64,000 bases of DNA, from positions 1 to 64,000 of the forward strand of contig NZ_JAPZUB010000029.1 of the NCBI RefSeq assembly GCF_027533505.1. The letters are read 5' to 3'. The position numbers and the translations under genes are program-made. Each line of letters starts with the position of its first letter. Positions within the stretch are counted from its first letter, which is position 1. Of the stretch, positions 17,365-25,338 are shown piece by piece. The notes under the pieces are model-generated. The model was not told the origin of the DNA. It saw only the letters and a list, made by a program, of their open reading frames with translations, and made no database searches. This stretch comes from Flavobacterium sp. (GTDB taxonomy: Bacteria; Bacteroidota; Bacteroidia; Flavobacteriales; Flavobacteriaceae).

Positions 17365-19161
17365 ATGGGTTTAGTTACAGCGAAAGAAGTAGCCAAAGCA
17401 ATTAATGCCGACAAATACGGAGTATTGGGGACATTTGCAGGATGGTTGTTGATGAAAGTTTTGAAAATTTCTACCCTAAATAAAATCTACGATCGCAATA
17501 AACATTTAAGTGAACTTGATTTTTTGAATGCGATTTTAGACGAGTTTGAAATCAAATTTGAAATTCCCGAGGAAGACCTAAAGCGATTGCCCAAAGAGGG
17601 CGCTTACATAACCATTTCCAACCACCCACTGGGAGGGATTGACGGTATTTTGTTGTTAAAACTCATGCTGGAGCGGGAACCTAATTTCAAAATTATAGCC
17701 AACTTTTTATTGCATCGTATCGAACCGATGAAACCCTACATCATGCCGGTGAATCCGTTTGAAAATCACAAAGATGCGAAATCGAGCGTGGTGGGTATTA
17801 AAGAAACACTGCGTCATTTAAGCGATGGAAAACCGTTGGGAATGTTTCCTGCCGGAGAAGTTTCTACCTACAAAGATGGAAAATTGGTGGTCGATAAAGA
17901 ATGGGAGGAAGGCGCGATTAAAGTGATTCGAAAAGCCCAAGTGCCTGTAGTTCCTATTTATTTTCACGCGCAAAATAGCAAACTCTTCTATTTGCTTTCC
18001 AAAATAAGTGACACGTTACGTACGGCCAAATTACCTTCGGAACTGTTGACACAAAAAGGACGTGTGATTAAAGTGCGTATCGGGAAACCAATTCCGGTAG
18101 CCGAACAAAACGAACATGGTAGCTTAGAAGAGTATTCCGAGTTTTTACGGCGAAAAACCTATATGTTGGCCAATTCTTTTGACGACGAAAGTAAGTTTCA
18201 ATCCTTTCATGCATTGAAGCCCGCCAAGAATGTTAAGCAAATTGCGCATCCGGCGAATCATGATAAAATTTTAGCCGAGATTGCTGAAGTTCGTAAAGGC
18301 GATTACCGTTTACTGCAAAGCAAAAATTATGAGGTTTTTTTGGTATCTGCCGATAAAATTCCCAATATTCTTCATGAAATCGGGCGCCTTCGTGAAATTA
18401 CGTTCCGGGAAGTAGGCGAAGGAACGAATGAATCCTTGGACTTAGATAAATTTGACAAGTACTACCAGCACATGTTCTTGTGGGATGAAGAAACCCAACG
18501 CATTGCTGGGGCCTATCGGATGGGATTGGGAAGTGAAATTTTTCCGCAATACGGCATCGATGGGTTTTACTTAAACGATTTGTTTCGCTTTGAACCCGAA
18601 TTGTATCCGATGATGGCACAATCCATCGAGATGGGCCGCGCGTTTATTATCAAAGAGTACCAGCAAAAGCCGATGCCTCTATTTTTATTGTGGAAAGGAA
18701 TTGTGCATACCACGCTGCGTCACCCTGATCACAAATATTTGATTGGTGGCGTGAGCATCAGCAACCAGTTTACCGAATTCTCAAAATCGTTGATGATTGA
18801 GTTTATGAAGTCGCATTACTATGATCCGTATGTAGCGCAGTACATTCATCCTAAAATGGAGTATAAGGTAAAATTGAAAGATGCCGACAAGGATTTTGTC
18901 TTCAATGAAGCGGAAGCCGACTTGAATAAATTTGATAAAATCATTGATGAAATCGAACCCGGGAATTTGCGGTTACCCGTTTTAATCAAAAAATATATCA
19001 AGCAAAATGCCCGCGTGATTGCGTTTAATGTCGATCCGTTGTTTAATAATGCCGTCGATGGGTTGATGTATATTCGTATCGCCGATTTGCCAGAAAGTAC
19101 CGTTAAACCCGTGATGGAGGAATTTCAAGCGGAACTCGAGCGAAAAATGGGAGAACGATAA
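17365..19161 (+). CDS. olsF: Bifunctional acyltransferase, OlsF-type (amino-lipid synthesis)
   Basis: This 598-residue protein joins two acyltransferase domains. The N-terminal third is PlsC-like: NHPLGGIDG at residues 86-94 and GMFPAGEVSTYKDG near 165. In it, the usual HX4D is spaced HX5D and the FPEGTR motif is altered. The C-terminal half (about 330-560) is a GNAT/OlsB-type N-acyltransferase with LREITFREVGEG and IEMGRAFI. This N-to-C order matches OlsF, described in Serratia and Flavobacterium johnsoniae, which first N-acylates ornithine and then O-acylates the lyso-lipid to make ornithine lipid. Related Bacteroidota enzymes act on glycine or serine, so the amino acid used here cannot be read from sequence. 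It has its own promoter and terminator. Confidence 0.82.
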   Translation: MGLVTAKEVAKAINADKYGVLGTFAGWLLMKVLKISTLNKIYDRNKHLSELDFLNAILDEFEIKFEIPEEDLKRLPKEGAYITISNHPLGGIDGILLLKLMLEREPNFKIIANFLLHRIEPMKPYIMPVNPFENHKDAKSSVVGIKETLRHLSDGKPLGMFPAGEVSTYKDGKLVVDKEWEEGAIKVIRKAQVPVVPIYFHAQNSKLFYLLSKISDTLRTAKLPSELLTQKGRVIKVRIGKPIPVAEQNEHGSLEEYSEFLRRKTYMLANSFDDESKFQSFHALKPAKNVKQIAHPANHDKILAEIAEVRKGDYRLLQSKNYEVFLVSADKIPNILHEIGRLREITFREVGEGTNESLDLDKFDKYYQHMFLWDEETQRIAGAYRMGLGSEIFPQYGIDGFYLNDLFRFEPELYPMMAQSIEMGRAFIIKEYQQKPMPLFLLWKGIVHTTLRHPDHKYLIGGVSISNQFTEFSKSLMIEFMKSHYYDPYVAQYIHPKMEYKVKLKDADKDFVFNEAEADLNKFDKIIDEIEPGNLRLPVLIKKYIKQNARVIAFNVDPLFNNAVDGLMYIRIADLPESTVKPVMEEFQAELERKMGER

Positions 19162-19178
19162 TCCTCAAGTAGTATAAA

Positions 19179-19204
19179 AAAAGCCCTTGTTGAAAGGGCT
19201 TTTT
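19179..19204. terminator. Bidirectional terminator after the OlsF-type gene
   Basis: The stem AAAAGCCCTT pairs with AAGGGCTTTT across a short loop, between convergent genes. Confidence 0.88.
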
Positions 19205-19209
19205 GATTT

Positions 19210-20604
19210 TTATTTGCGAATGATTTTCTCCGTATACCGCAGGCCGTCTTTTTCCAATTGTAAAAAATAGAGTCCGGGGGTTAGGTTACTGATGTCAATC
19301 GATTGCAATGTGCTTTGCTCGGGTTGAACCGTTTGTATAATTTTCCCAGAAATATCCAAAAGTGTTAAGGCTTGAATAGCATGTTGTTTGGGATTGTTCA
19401 ACACAACCGTTCCTCGCGAAGGATTGGGCGCTACAGTGAGTCCCAAAGCAGCAAACGTTTGTGAACCCAATGAGGTATCGGTGATGCGGAACAACGACGA
19501 TCCTCCTGTAATGTACAATTCGCCATTGACATCTTCCCCAAAGGAAGTAAAGAAGTTATTGCCATTAAAATAGGGTGTATAGGTAATTGCCCCCGTTGTA
19601 ATATTGAGAATCCCCATGCGGTTTTGGCAATAGTCGGCAAAATAGTACTTGTTCAACATATTGGGATATAAGGTGCCGGTATACACATAGCCTCCTGTGA
19701 TCGAACATCCCCCCGTGGCGGCATGCGTATACTCAGCAAAAGGAGCAATCATTCCGGCAGTATTGCTGCAAGCGCTGTACACTACAGAACCTTCAAAACA
19801 TTTCCAGCCAAAGTTTAACCCCGTGTTGGGGAGCGGCGAGGGAATTCGATTGATTTCTTCAACTTCATTCTGACCCACATCGGCAATCCATAAATCGCCG
19901 TTCAATCGATTAAAAGAGAACTTCCACGGATTGCGTAATCCCAATGCCCATATTTCTTGTTTTCCGCTTTCATTTACAAAAGGGTTGGTCGGAGGATATC
20001 CATAGTTTAACGAACCTGCTGTGGTATTGACATCCAAACGCAACATTTTTCCTAAATACACCCGCGAAGGAGCGGTGAGGTTTACTTGAAGGTTTTGGGC
20101 AAAATTTTGTGGATCTCCCCCGCTACCGCCATCGCCCATACCGATATACAAATACCCGTCAGGACCAAATTTTAACGTACCGCCATTGTGGTTTGAAAAC
20201 GGTTGATCAATCGTCATAAGTATTGTCCCCGTTGGATTGGCCACATTAGGATCCGTACTGCTCACAGTATACCGAGCAATAACTGTATCGCCCACTAGAT
20301 TGGTGTAATTAATAAAAAATTGGCCGTTGCTAGCATAATTCGGATGAAACGCCAAACCCAACAACCCTTGTTCCCCACTGCTCACAGTGAGCGAGGAAAC
20401 ATTTAAAAAAGGCGTCGTTAATACGGTATTATTTTGAACAATTCGAATCAATCCGCCCTTTTGAACTATAAATAAGCGCGAATCGCCACAATGGGTAATT
20501 TCAACGGCATTACTCAGTCCAGTAACCACGGTTTGTATGGCAATAGTCTGTGCTGAGGTGAAACATCCCCAACCCATCAACAGTGAAAATAATATTTTTT
20601 TCAT
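19210..20604 (-). CDS. Secreted PQQ-type sugar dehydrogenase with T9SS sorting domain
   Basis: This 464-residue exported protein has a signal peptide (MKKILFSLLMGWGCFTSAQ), then a glucose/sorbosone dehydrogenase beta-propeller: EQGLLGLAFHPNYASNGQFF, NHNGGTLKFGPDGYLYIGMG with DGGSGGD, and EIWALGLRNPWKFSF. This is the architecture of soluble PQQ-dependent aldose dehydrogenases. The final 80 residues (VAPNPSRGTVVLNNP to TEKIIRK) are a T9SS sorting domain. Quinoprotein activity would need exogenous PQQ, since no pqq genes are seen here. The ATG at 20604 gives the signal peptide; the longer open frame upstream is not signal-like. Confidence 0.88.
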   Translation of the reverse strand: MKKILFSLLMGWGCFTSAQTIAIQTVVTGLSNAVEITHCGDSRLFIVQKGGLIRIVQNNTVLTTPFLNVSSLTVSSGEQGLLGLAFHPNYASNGQFFINYTNLVGDTVIARYTVSSTDPNVANPTGTILMTIDQPFSNHNGGTLKFGPDGYLYIGMGDGGSGGDPQNFAQNLQVNLTAPSRVYLGKMLRLDVNTTAGSLNYGYPPTNPFVNESGKQEIWALGLRNPWKFSFNRLNGDLWIADVGQNEVEEINRIPSPLPNTGLNFGWKCFEGSVVYSACSNTAGMIAPFAEYTHAATGGCSITGGYVYTGTLYPNMLNKYYFADYCQNRMGILNITTGAITYTPYFNGNNFFTSFGEDVNGELYITGGSSLFRITDTSLGSQTFAALGLTVAPNPSRGTVVLNNPKQHAIQALTLLDISGKIIQTVQPEQSTLQSIDISNLTPGLYFLQLEKDGLRYTEKIIRK

Positions 20605-20658
20605 AGTGTACTTTATTTCCCGAAAGATACAAAAAAATGATAAGGGTTTGATTGTCAA

Positions 20659-20685
20659 TAAAAAATCCCGAGTTTCCCGGGATTC
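20659..20685 (-). terminator. Terminator of the ten-gene minus-strand run
   Basis: The stem AATCCCG/CGGGATT with a seven-base loop is followed on the minus strand by a T-rich run, 30 bases after the stop of the last MuiA-like gene. Confidence 0.75.
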
Positions 20686-20715
20686 TTGGCATAAAAATGT
20701 GTGTTTAGGTTAGGC

Positions 20716-22395
20716 TTATAAATTATCGATGATTTTATCTTTGGGATAGCGCACCTTGTAACTGATTCGTATTTTCTTGGACTCGTTGGGCGCCAATTTA
20801 AGATCCCATGTCATAAAGCCCGTTTCAGGATTGACCGACGCTTTACCGTCTTCCAACAGTTCAATCGTAATGTCTTTGTCTGAACTCAACGGATATTGGT
20901 CTTTTAAAGTCAAGGTAATTTCTTCTTTTTTGTTGTTGCGAATCGTGATGTCGTAGGTAAATGTTTGCTCTTTGTAGGAAGACAAAAACTTGGTGCCCGA
21001 TTTATCGACGACTTTCTCGCGTTTGATGGAAATCTTTTTGTCCCGACCCATACTCAAACTCAAGGTGTCGCCCGTTTGCTCGGGATTGATGAAAGTTTTA
21101 CCTACATTCATTTCTTCAAAAACAATATTGGCTTCACCCGGCAATAAATTGTATTGCCCGTAATTATCAATTTTAGCTAATAAATAAGCTTCTTTTTCTA
21201 AACGCGGTGCACTGTAGAATTTATAAGTGGCCGGAATTTGGATTTCTTTCAGCGATACACTGTGCATTTTTCCATTGGACAACACATCATACGGTATGTC
21301 TATGTCAAAAGTGACGTTGAGTTGCGATTCGGAGATTTCTACATAATCGTCGATACTATCATAACCATAATCAACTTCTGTTGTGTCTACAGACTTATCT
21401 TCTTTTGATTTTGAAAACACATTACCTCTGTAGTAATTGAAATTATTTGAAGTAGTCTCATATAGAATATTTTTATCCCCATCTCTAAATTCTCGATACC
21501 TCAAAAACCACGCTTGCTGCAATGGCGCTTCATTGCTTTGATTCGGGTTACCGCTGGATAAACTCATTTTAATTTTTTTCCAATCGATGCCTGTAGTTTG
21601 CCAAACTTGGGCTTTGTAGAGCAATTGAATCGGGTCTTTGATACTGTTGGCGCGTAGGTCATACATCGGTTTCCAACCTGCGCTGTTGGTGATGTAGGAA
21701 AAATTCAAGGTAACAGTCCCCGCTACTTCATTTAAAACCTGCAACACCAATTTCCCTTTCGACATTTTTTCCTCTTTGGCGGTATTCAATTGCAATCGCG
21801 CAGTTAAGTTGGCCAAGGTTTTGTTCCACTTGGTTTCTTTCTCTTTGAACGCTTCAATCTGGTTGTCCAATTCGATGCGTTTCGCCTTATAATACTCCAC
21901 CATTTTCATCAATTCGGCGGTGTTCAAGCCCGAATTGGCGCCGCCTACTTGTTGGTTGTTGTCGAGGAGTCCGATGGTTTGTTGGTGGGTGTAGATTTGA
22001 ATTTGAACTTTTTTAATTTCTTTCTTGACGATTTCAATGCTATCGCGCACCTTTTTTATGGCAGGGTTGCTTTCGTCAATTTCGTATTCAGAAATATAAT
22101 TTTTGGTAAACTGTACCGACATTACGGTGACCGACTTTGGGGCTTTGATTTGTAAGGTACTTTCGTTGATGTAGTCGGCTACATTTTTAATTACGATTTC
22201 ACTGTTTCCAACAGGTAAGTTTACTTGCGCGGAATGTTGCAATTCGGCACCACTGAAATAAACCGTTGCGCCTTGTGTTTTGGCGGTGGTAAACAAGGGT
22301 TTTTGGGCGAGGAGACTTGCTGGAACGAGGAGCAGCCAGAGAATGTTTTTTATAAAAGGGTTTCGGTTGGTTGTATGTATAAACGACGGTTTCAT
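20716..22395 (-). CDS. MuiA-like protein (DUF4140/DUF4139), short paralogue
   Basis: This 559-residue secreted protein has a signal peptide ending near SLLAQKP. The N-terminal domain (ATVYFSGAELQHSAQVNL) is DUF4140-like. A helical middle segment is rich in Lys and Glu. The C-terminal beta-rich DUF4139 domain (ITNSAGWKPMYDLRAN to ESKKIRISYKVRYPK) is typical of the mucoidy inhibitor MuiA family. The biochemical function is unknown. It is clearly related to the upstream gene at 22415 but has only a charged linker (SKSKEDKSVDTTEVDYGYDS) where that protein carries a TonB-plug-like insert. The two are 19 bases apart, so they look like a tandem duplication. Confidence 0.85.
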   Translation of the reverse strand: MKPSFIHTTNRNPFIKNILWLLLVPASLLAQKPLFTTAKTQGATVYFSGAELQHSAQVNLPVGNSEIVIKNVADYINESTLQIKAPKSVTVMSVQFTKNYISEYEIDESNPAIKKVRDSIEIVKKEIKKVQIQIYTHQQTIGLLDNNQQVGGANSGLNTAELMKMVEYYKAKRIELDNQIEAFKEKETKWNKTLANLTARLQLNTAKEEKMSKGKLVLQVLNEVAGTVTLNFSYITNSAGWKPMYDLRANSIKDPIQLLYKAQVWQTTGIDWKKIKMSLSSGNPNQSNEAPLQQAWFLRYREFRDGDKNILYETTSNNFNYYRGNVFSKSKEDKSVDTTEVDYGYDSIDDYVEISESQLNVTFDIDIPYDVLSNGKMHSVSLKEIQIPATYKFYSAPRLEKEAYLLAKIDNYGQYNLLPGEANIVFEEMNVGKTFINPEQTGDTLSLSMGRDKKISIKREKVVDKSGTKFLSSYKEQTFTYDITIRNNKKEEITLTLKDQYPLSSDKDITIELLEDGKASVNPETGFMTWDLKLAPNESKKIRISYKVRYPKDKIIDNL

Positions 22396-22414
22396 AGGTT
22401 CTATTGTTTTGAAA

Positions 22415-24241
22415 TTATAGTTTTTCGAGCATTTTGTGTTTGTCTGAACGTACCGTATAACTGAACCGCACTTTTTTGGTTTCGTTGGGTTTTAACGAAA
22501 GATTCCATCGCAGGAACCCTTTATCTAAATTGACCGTCGCTTTCCCATTATCAGTAAGCTCGATGGTTATACTAGAATCATTACTCAACGGATATTGATC
22601 GCGCAAGTCAATGGTAATGGGTTCTTTTTTGTTGTTTCGAAGGGTAATTTCATAGGTGAAATGCTGTTCTTTTTGGGATGACAAAAATCGGGTTGCTGAT
22701 TTTCCTTTGACTTTTTCACGAAGGATGCTGATTTTATGATCGCGACCCAAACTCAAACGTAAGGTGTCAAGCGTTTCATTCGGATCGAGATGGGTGGTAC
22801 CCACTCCAGTATCCTCAAAATACAATTGAGCTTTTCCAGGAAGCAAGTTGTACCGGCCAAAATCAGTAATTTCTGCCATCAAAAACACGTCCCGATTCAT
22901 TTTAGGAACACTATAATACTGAAAGTTGGCTGGAATCTTAAGGTTTTTAATTTCGATGCCGTGTTTCTTACCATTCGATACAATTACATACGGCAAATCA
23001 ATGTCAAAGGATACATTAAGTTCCCGCTCCACCACTTCGGTATAGTCGGAAACGTTTTGTTTTGTAGTAACTACAATCACTCCGTTGGAACCTCGATTGC
23101 CATAGATTGCCACTGCATTTGCATCTTTTATCACTTCCACATTTTTAATCGCATTAGGAGGGAGATTACGAAAATCCTCTGCGTTTGAAGGCTTGCCATC
23201 GATGATGTATAAGGGTTCGGAGTTGCCCTTAATTGAACTCACACCGCGAATGATAACAGTACTTTTTGCGTCAGGATTTCCTGTTCCTGCGGTGATATTG
23301 ACTCCGGCCAGTTGCCCTTGTGACGTATTTAAAACGGCAGCATTTGGTTGCATTGTAATTTTTTCTTTCTTCCCATACGGATTGCGGTATACCAATGTCC
23401 ATGTTTGTTGCAAGGGTGCCTCATGTTGGGTGGCTGGATTCCCGTTGGAGAGCGTGAGTTTGACATTTTTCCAATCAATACCTGTAGTTTGCCACAATTG
23501 ACTTTTCATCACCAATGCTAAGGGTTGAGTTAAAGAGATCGCTTTGAGGTCATAAGTGGGTTCCCAGCCCGCCAAGGTTGTCGTGTACGAAATTTGAAGT
23601 GAATGGGTTCCGGCTTGTGTCGTGTTGAGATACAACACCAATTGGCCTTTGGATTTTACAGCGCTATTGGGTTTGGGCGTTAATTGTTGCTGCCAAAAAT
23701 CCAATTGTTTTTGGTAGCGCAATTGCTTTTCACCCAACACAAAGGCATCCCATGAAAGTTCATAGAGCTTGGACTGAAAATAGCGTGTGTAATTGGCCAA
23801 TTGTTGGGTCACAACACCGTTATTAGTTCCGCCAAGTGTGGTATTCGCATTCAATAAGGCGATAGTTTTTTCAACGGCTCCTTTTTGAATGAGTGTGGAT
23901 TGTAAACGGGATTGAAAAAAGCGAATACTGTCATGGACTTTGGCGAGTTCAGGGCGTTCATATTCAGGGTCAAATTCGGTAGCGTAGTGTTGTGTGAATT
24001 GGGTAGCCAAAACGGTAATTGACTTTGGGGAACTGATGCGTAAGGAGGATTCATCCACGGCATTGGCTATATTGGAAATCACCACTTCAGTGGTTCCTTC
24101 GGGTAGTATAACGCTCGTTTTGTGACGAAGTTCAGCTCCTGAGAAATAAACGGTAGCCGCAACGAGTTCTGCTTTCGCAAAAACGGGGCGCTGTGCCCAA
24201 ATCGAGAATGCGCAAAAAATAAAAAATAGAATGGTTTTCAT
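22415..24241 (-). CDS. MuiA-like protein with inserted TonB-plug-like domain
   Basis: This 608-residue secreted protein has a signal peptide (MKTILFFIFCAFSIWAQRP), a DUF4140-like N-terminus (ATVYFSGAELRHKTSVIL), a DUF4139 core (TTTLAGWEPTYDLKAIS) and C-terminus. Between the two DUF4139 halves, at about residues 307-395, lies a segment that reads like the plug of SusC/RagA-type TonB-dependent receptors: GQLAGVNITAGTGNPDAKST, VIIRGVSSI, PLYIIDGKPS, NAIKNVEVIKDANAVAIYG and GSNGVIVVTTK. No outer-membrane barrel follows. The plug could act as a protein-binding module. The start at 24241 is chosen for the signal peptide; the upstream open frame is not used. It is two bases from the preceding gene. 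Confidence 0.85.
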   Translation of the reverse strand: MKTILFFIFCAFSIWAQRPVFAKAELVAATVYFSGAELRHKTSVILPEGTTEVVISNIANAVDESSLRISSPKSITVLATQFTQHYATEFDPEYERPELAKVHDSIRFFQSRLQSTLIQKGAVEKTIALLNANTTLGGTNNGVVTQQLANYTRYFQSKLYELSWDAFVLGEKQLRYQKQLDFWQQQLTPKPNSAVKSKGQLVLYLNTTQAGTHSLQISYTTTLAGWEPTYDLKAISLTQPLALVMKSQLWQTTGIDWKNVKLTLSNGNPATQHEAPLQQTWTLVYRNPYGKKEKITMQPNAAVLNTSQGQLAGVNITAGTGNPDAKSTVIIRGVSSIKGNSEPLYIIDGKPSNAEDFRNLPPNAIKNVEVIKDANAVAIYGNRGSNGVIVVTTKQNVSDYTEVVERELNVSFDIDLPYVIVSNGKKHGIEIKNLKIPANFQYYSVPKMNRDVFLMAEITDFGRYNLLPGKAQLYFEDTGVGTTHLDPNETLDTLRLSLGRDHKISILREKVKGKSATRFLSSQKEQHFTYEITLRNNKKEPITIDLRDQYPLSNDSSITIELTDNGKATVNLDKGFLRWNLSLKPNETKKVRFSYTVRSDKHKMLEKL

Positions 24242-24243
24242 GG

Positions 24244-24774
24244 CTAATTTTTGGACTGGAAATAATACTCTTTTCGGTGGTACCAACTGGATTGATTACC
24301 ATTCGGATAACTGTGCACATAGCGCAAACAAATACGGTTTTCCCGCAAGCTAAAGACCACCCATTTCCCATTAAATGGGGCGCCACGGGCTTCCGATAGC
24401 ATGTTTGCCATGAGCGGATTGTCACTGTAAATCAACGTCGCTTGATGGGGTGATGTTGTAAAGTCCAAAAGGGTTTGCCCTGCGATGGTATTTCCAGGGG
24501 TGCCCACATAAACTTCTGAAATAGTCATTCGTTGATTGGGCATATTTTCATGCCATCCCGAATGATAAAAATAGAGGAGTTCCCATTGGCTTTGGGGTGT
24601 GATTTTTTGATCACTTTCTTTTTTGGGATTGGAATTCCACACCGTAAGGGTTGCCAAATCCCGTTTAATGATGTCAGGATCGGTAATACGGGTTAAATAT
24701 TTTTCCAACGGATTATCACTCAGGGTAAAACTCCAAAGGATAAAACATAGGGGCAGTAAGAAAATTTTTTTCAT
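24244..24774 (-). CDS. Secreted protein of unknown function
   Basis: This 176-residue protein has a clear signal peptide (MKKIFLLPLCFILWSFTLSD) and no lipobox. The mature part is rich in Trp, Tyr and Asn (ELLYFYHSGWHENMPNQRM, WVVFSLRENRICLRY) and probably beta-rich. I do not recognise a family. It sits two bases upstream of the plug-carrying MuiA-like gene and 53 bases downstream of the GldH-like lipoprotein in the same operon-like run, which suggests an envelope role. Confidence 0.7.
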   Translation of the reverse strand: MKKIFLLPLCFILWSFTLSDNPLEKYLTRITDPDIIKRDLATLTVWNSNPKKESDQKITPQSQWELLYFYHSGWHENMPNQRMTISEVYVGTPGNTIAGQTLLDFTTSPHQATLIYSDNPLMANMLSEARGAPFNGKWVVFSLRENRICLRYVHSYPNGNQSSWYHRKEYYFQSKN

Positions 24775-24827
24775 AAAATGGCTTTTCTACAAAGAGGAGC
24801 CAAGCTACAAAAAGGTTGGAAGCGCAA

Positions 24828-25286
24828 CTATTTTTCTTGTTCCAACGAAATTCCAAGCGCAATAATATTGGGGAAATACGGAAATTCAAAAGTGTTTTTT
24901 AGGGTAAACGTATATGTTCCAGCGTTAAATGGTTTTCCGGTAAAGAGTTGTTGTTTAACATCACATACATCACCCGTGCAATCGCCCAATGCTTCTCCTT
25001 TCTCATTTTTCAGTGCTAGCGAAAGGGTACCGTTTTCATTCATGTTGGTTCCCGATAGCTCCCAAGTCATGGGCAAACTCGGAAATTGTGACCCATAAAC
25101 GACACTTCCTTCGACAAAAGCAGTGTACGTTCCTGCTTCTTTGAGAGTTAAGGTTATTTTTTTAGGTTCCTTTTGCGCCCATTGACGGCTTTCAGGAAAA
25201 TCAATCATTTCCCGAGCCCCTTTATTTTGTTGGCAAGCGGCAGTAATTAAAAGCAAAAAGGTGAGGAGTCCAAAGGTTGTTTTCAT
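24828..25286 (-). CDS. GldH-like lipoprotein
   Basis: This 152-residue lipoprotein has a lipobox ITAAC with Cys near residue 18. The C-terminal half has the pattern GEALGDCTGDVCDVKQQL, then FNAGTYTFTLKNTFEFPYFP and IIALGISLEQE. It resembles gliding-motility lipoprotein GldH, whose C-terminus has a G-D-x-x-G-D motif followed by PGTYTF and a G-h-R/S-h-E end. True GldH is part of the Gld gliding/T9SS machinery. The surrounding genes are not gld genes, so this may be a paralogue of unknown function. The ATG at 25286 is used because it begins the signal sequence. Confidence 0.5.
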   Translation of the reverse strand: MKTTFGLLTFLLLITAACQQNKGAREMIDFPESRQWAQKEPKKITLTLKEAGTYTAFVEGSVVYGSQFPSLPMTWELSGTNMNENGTLSLALKNEKGEALGDCTGDVCDVKQQLFTGKPFNAGTYTFTLKNTFEFPYFPNIIALGISLEQEK

Positions 25287-25338
25287 AGTGAAGTTGTTTC
25301 GTATACTACTAACGCAAACAACCGTGGAATCGTATAAT

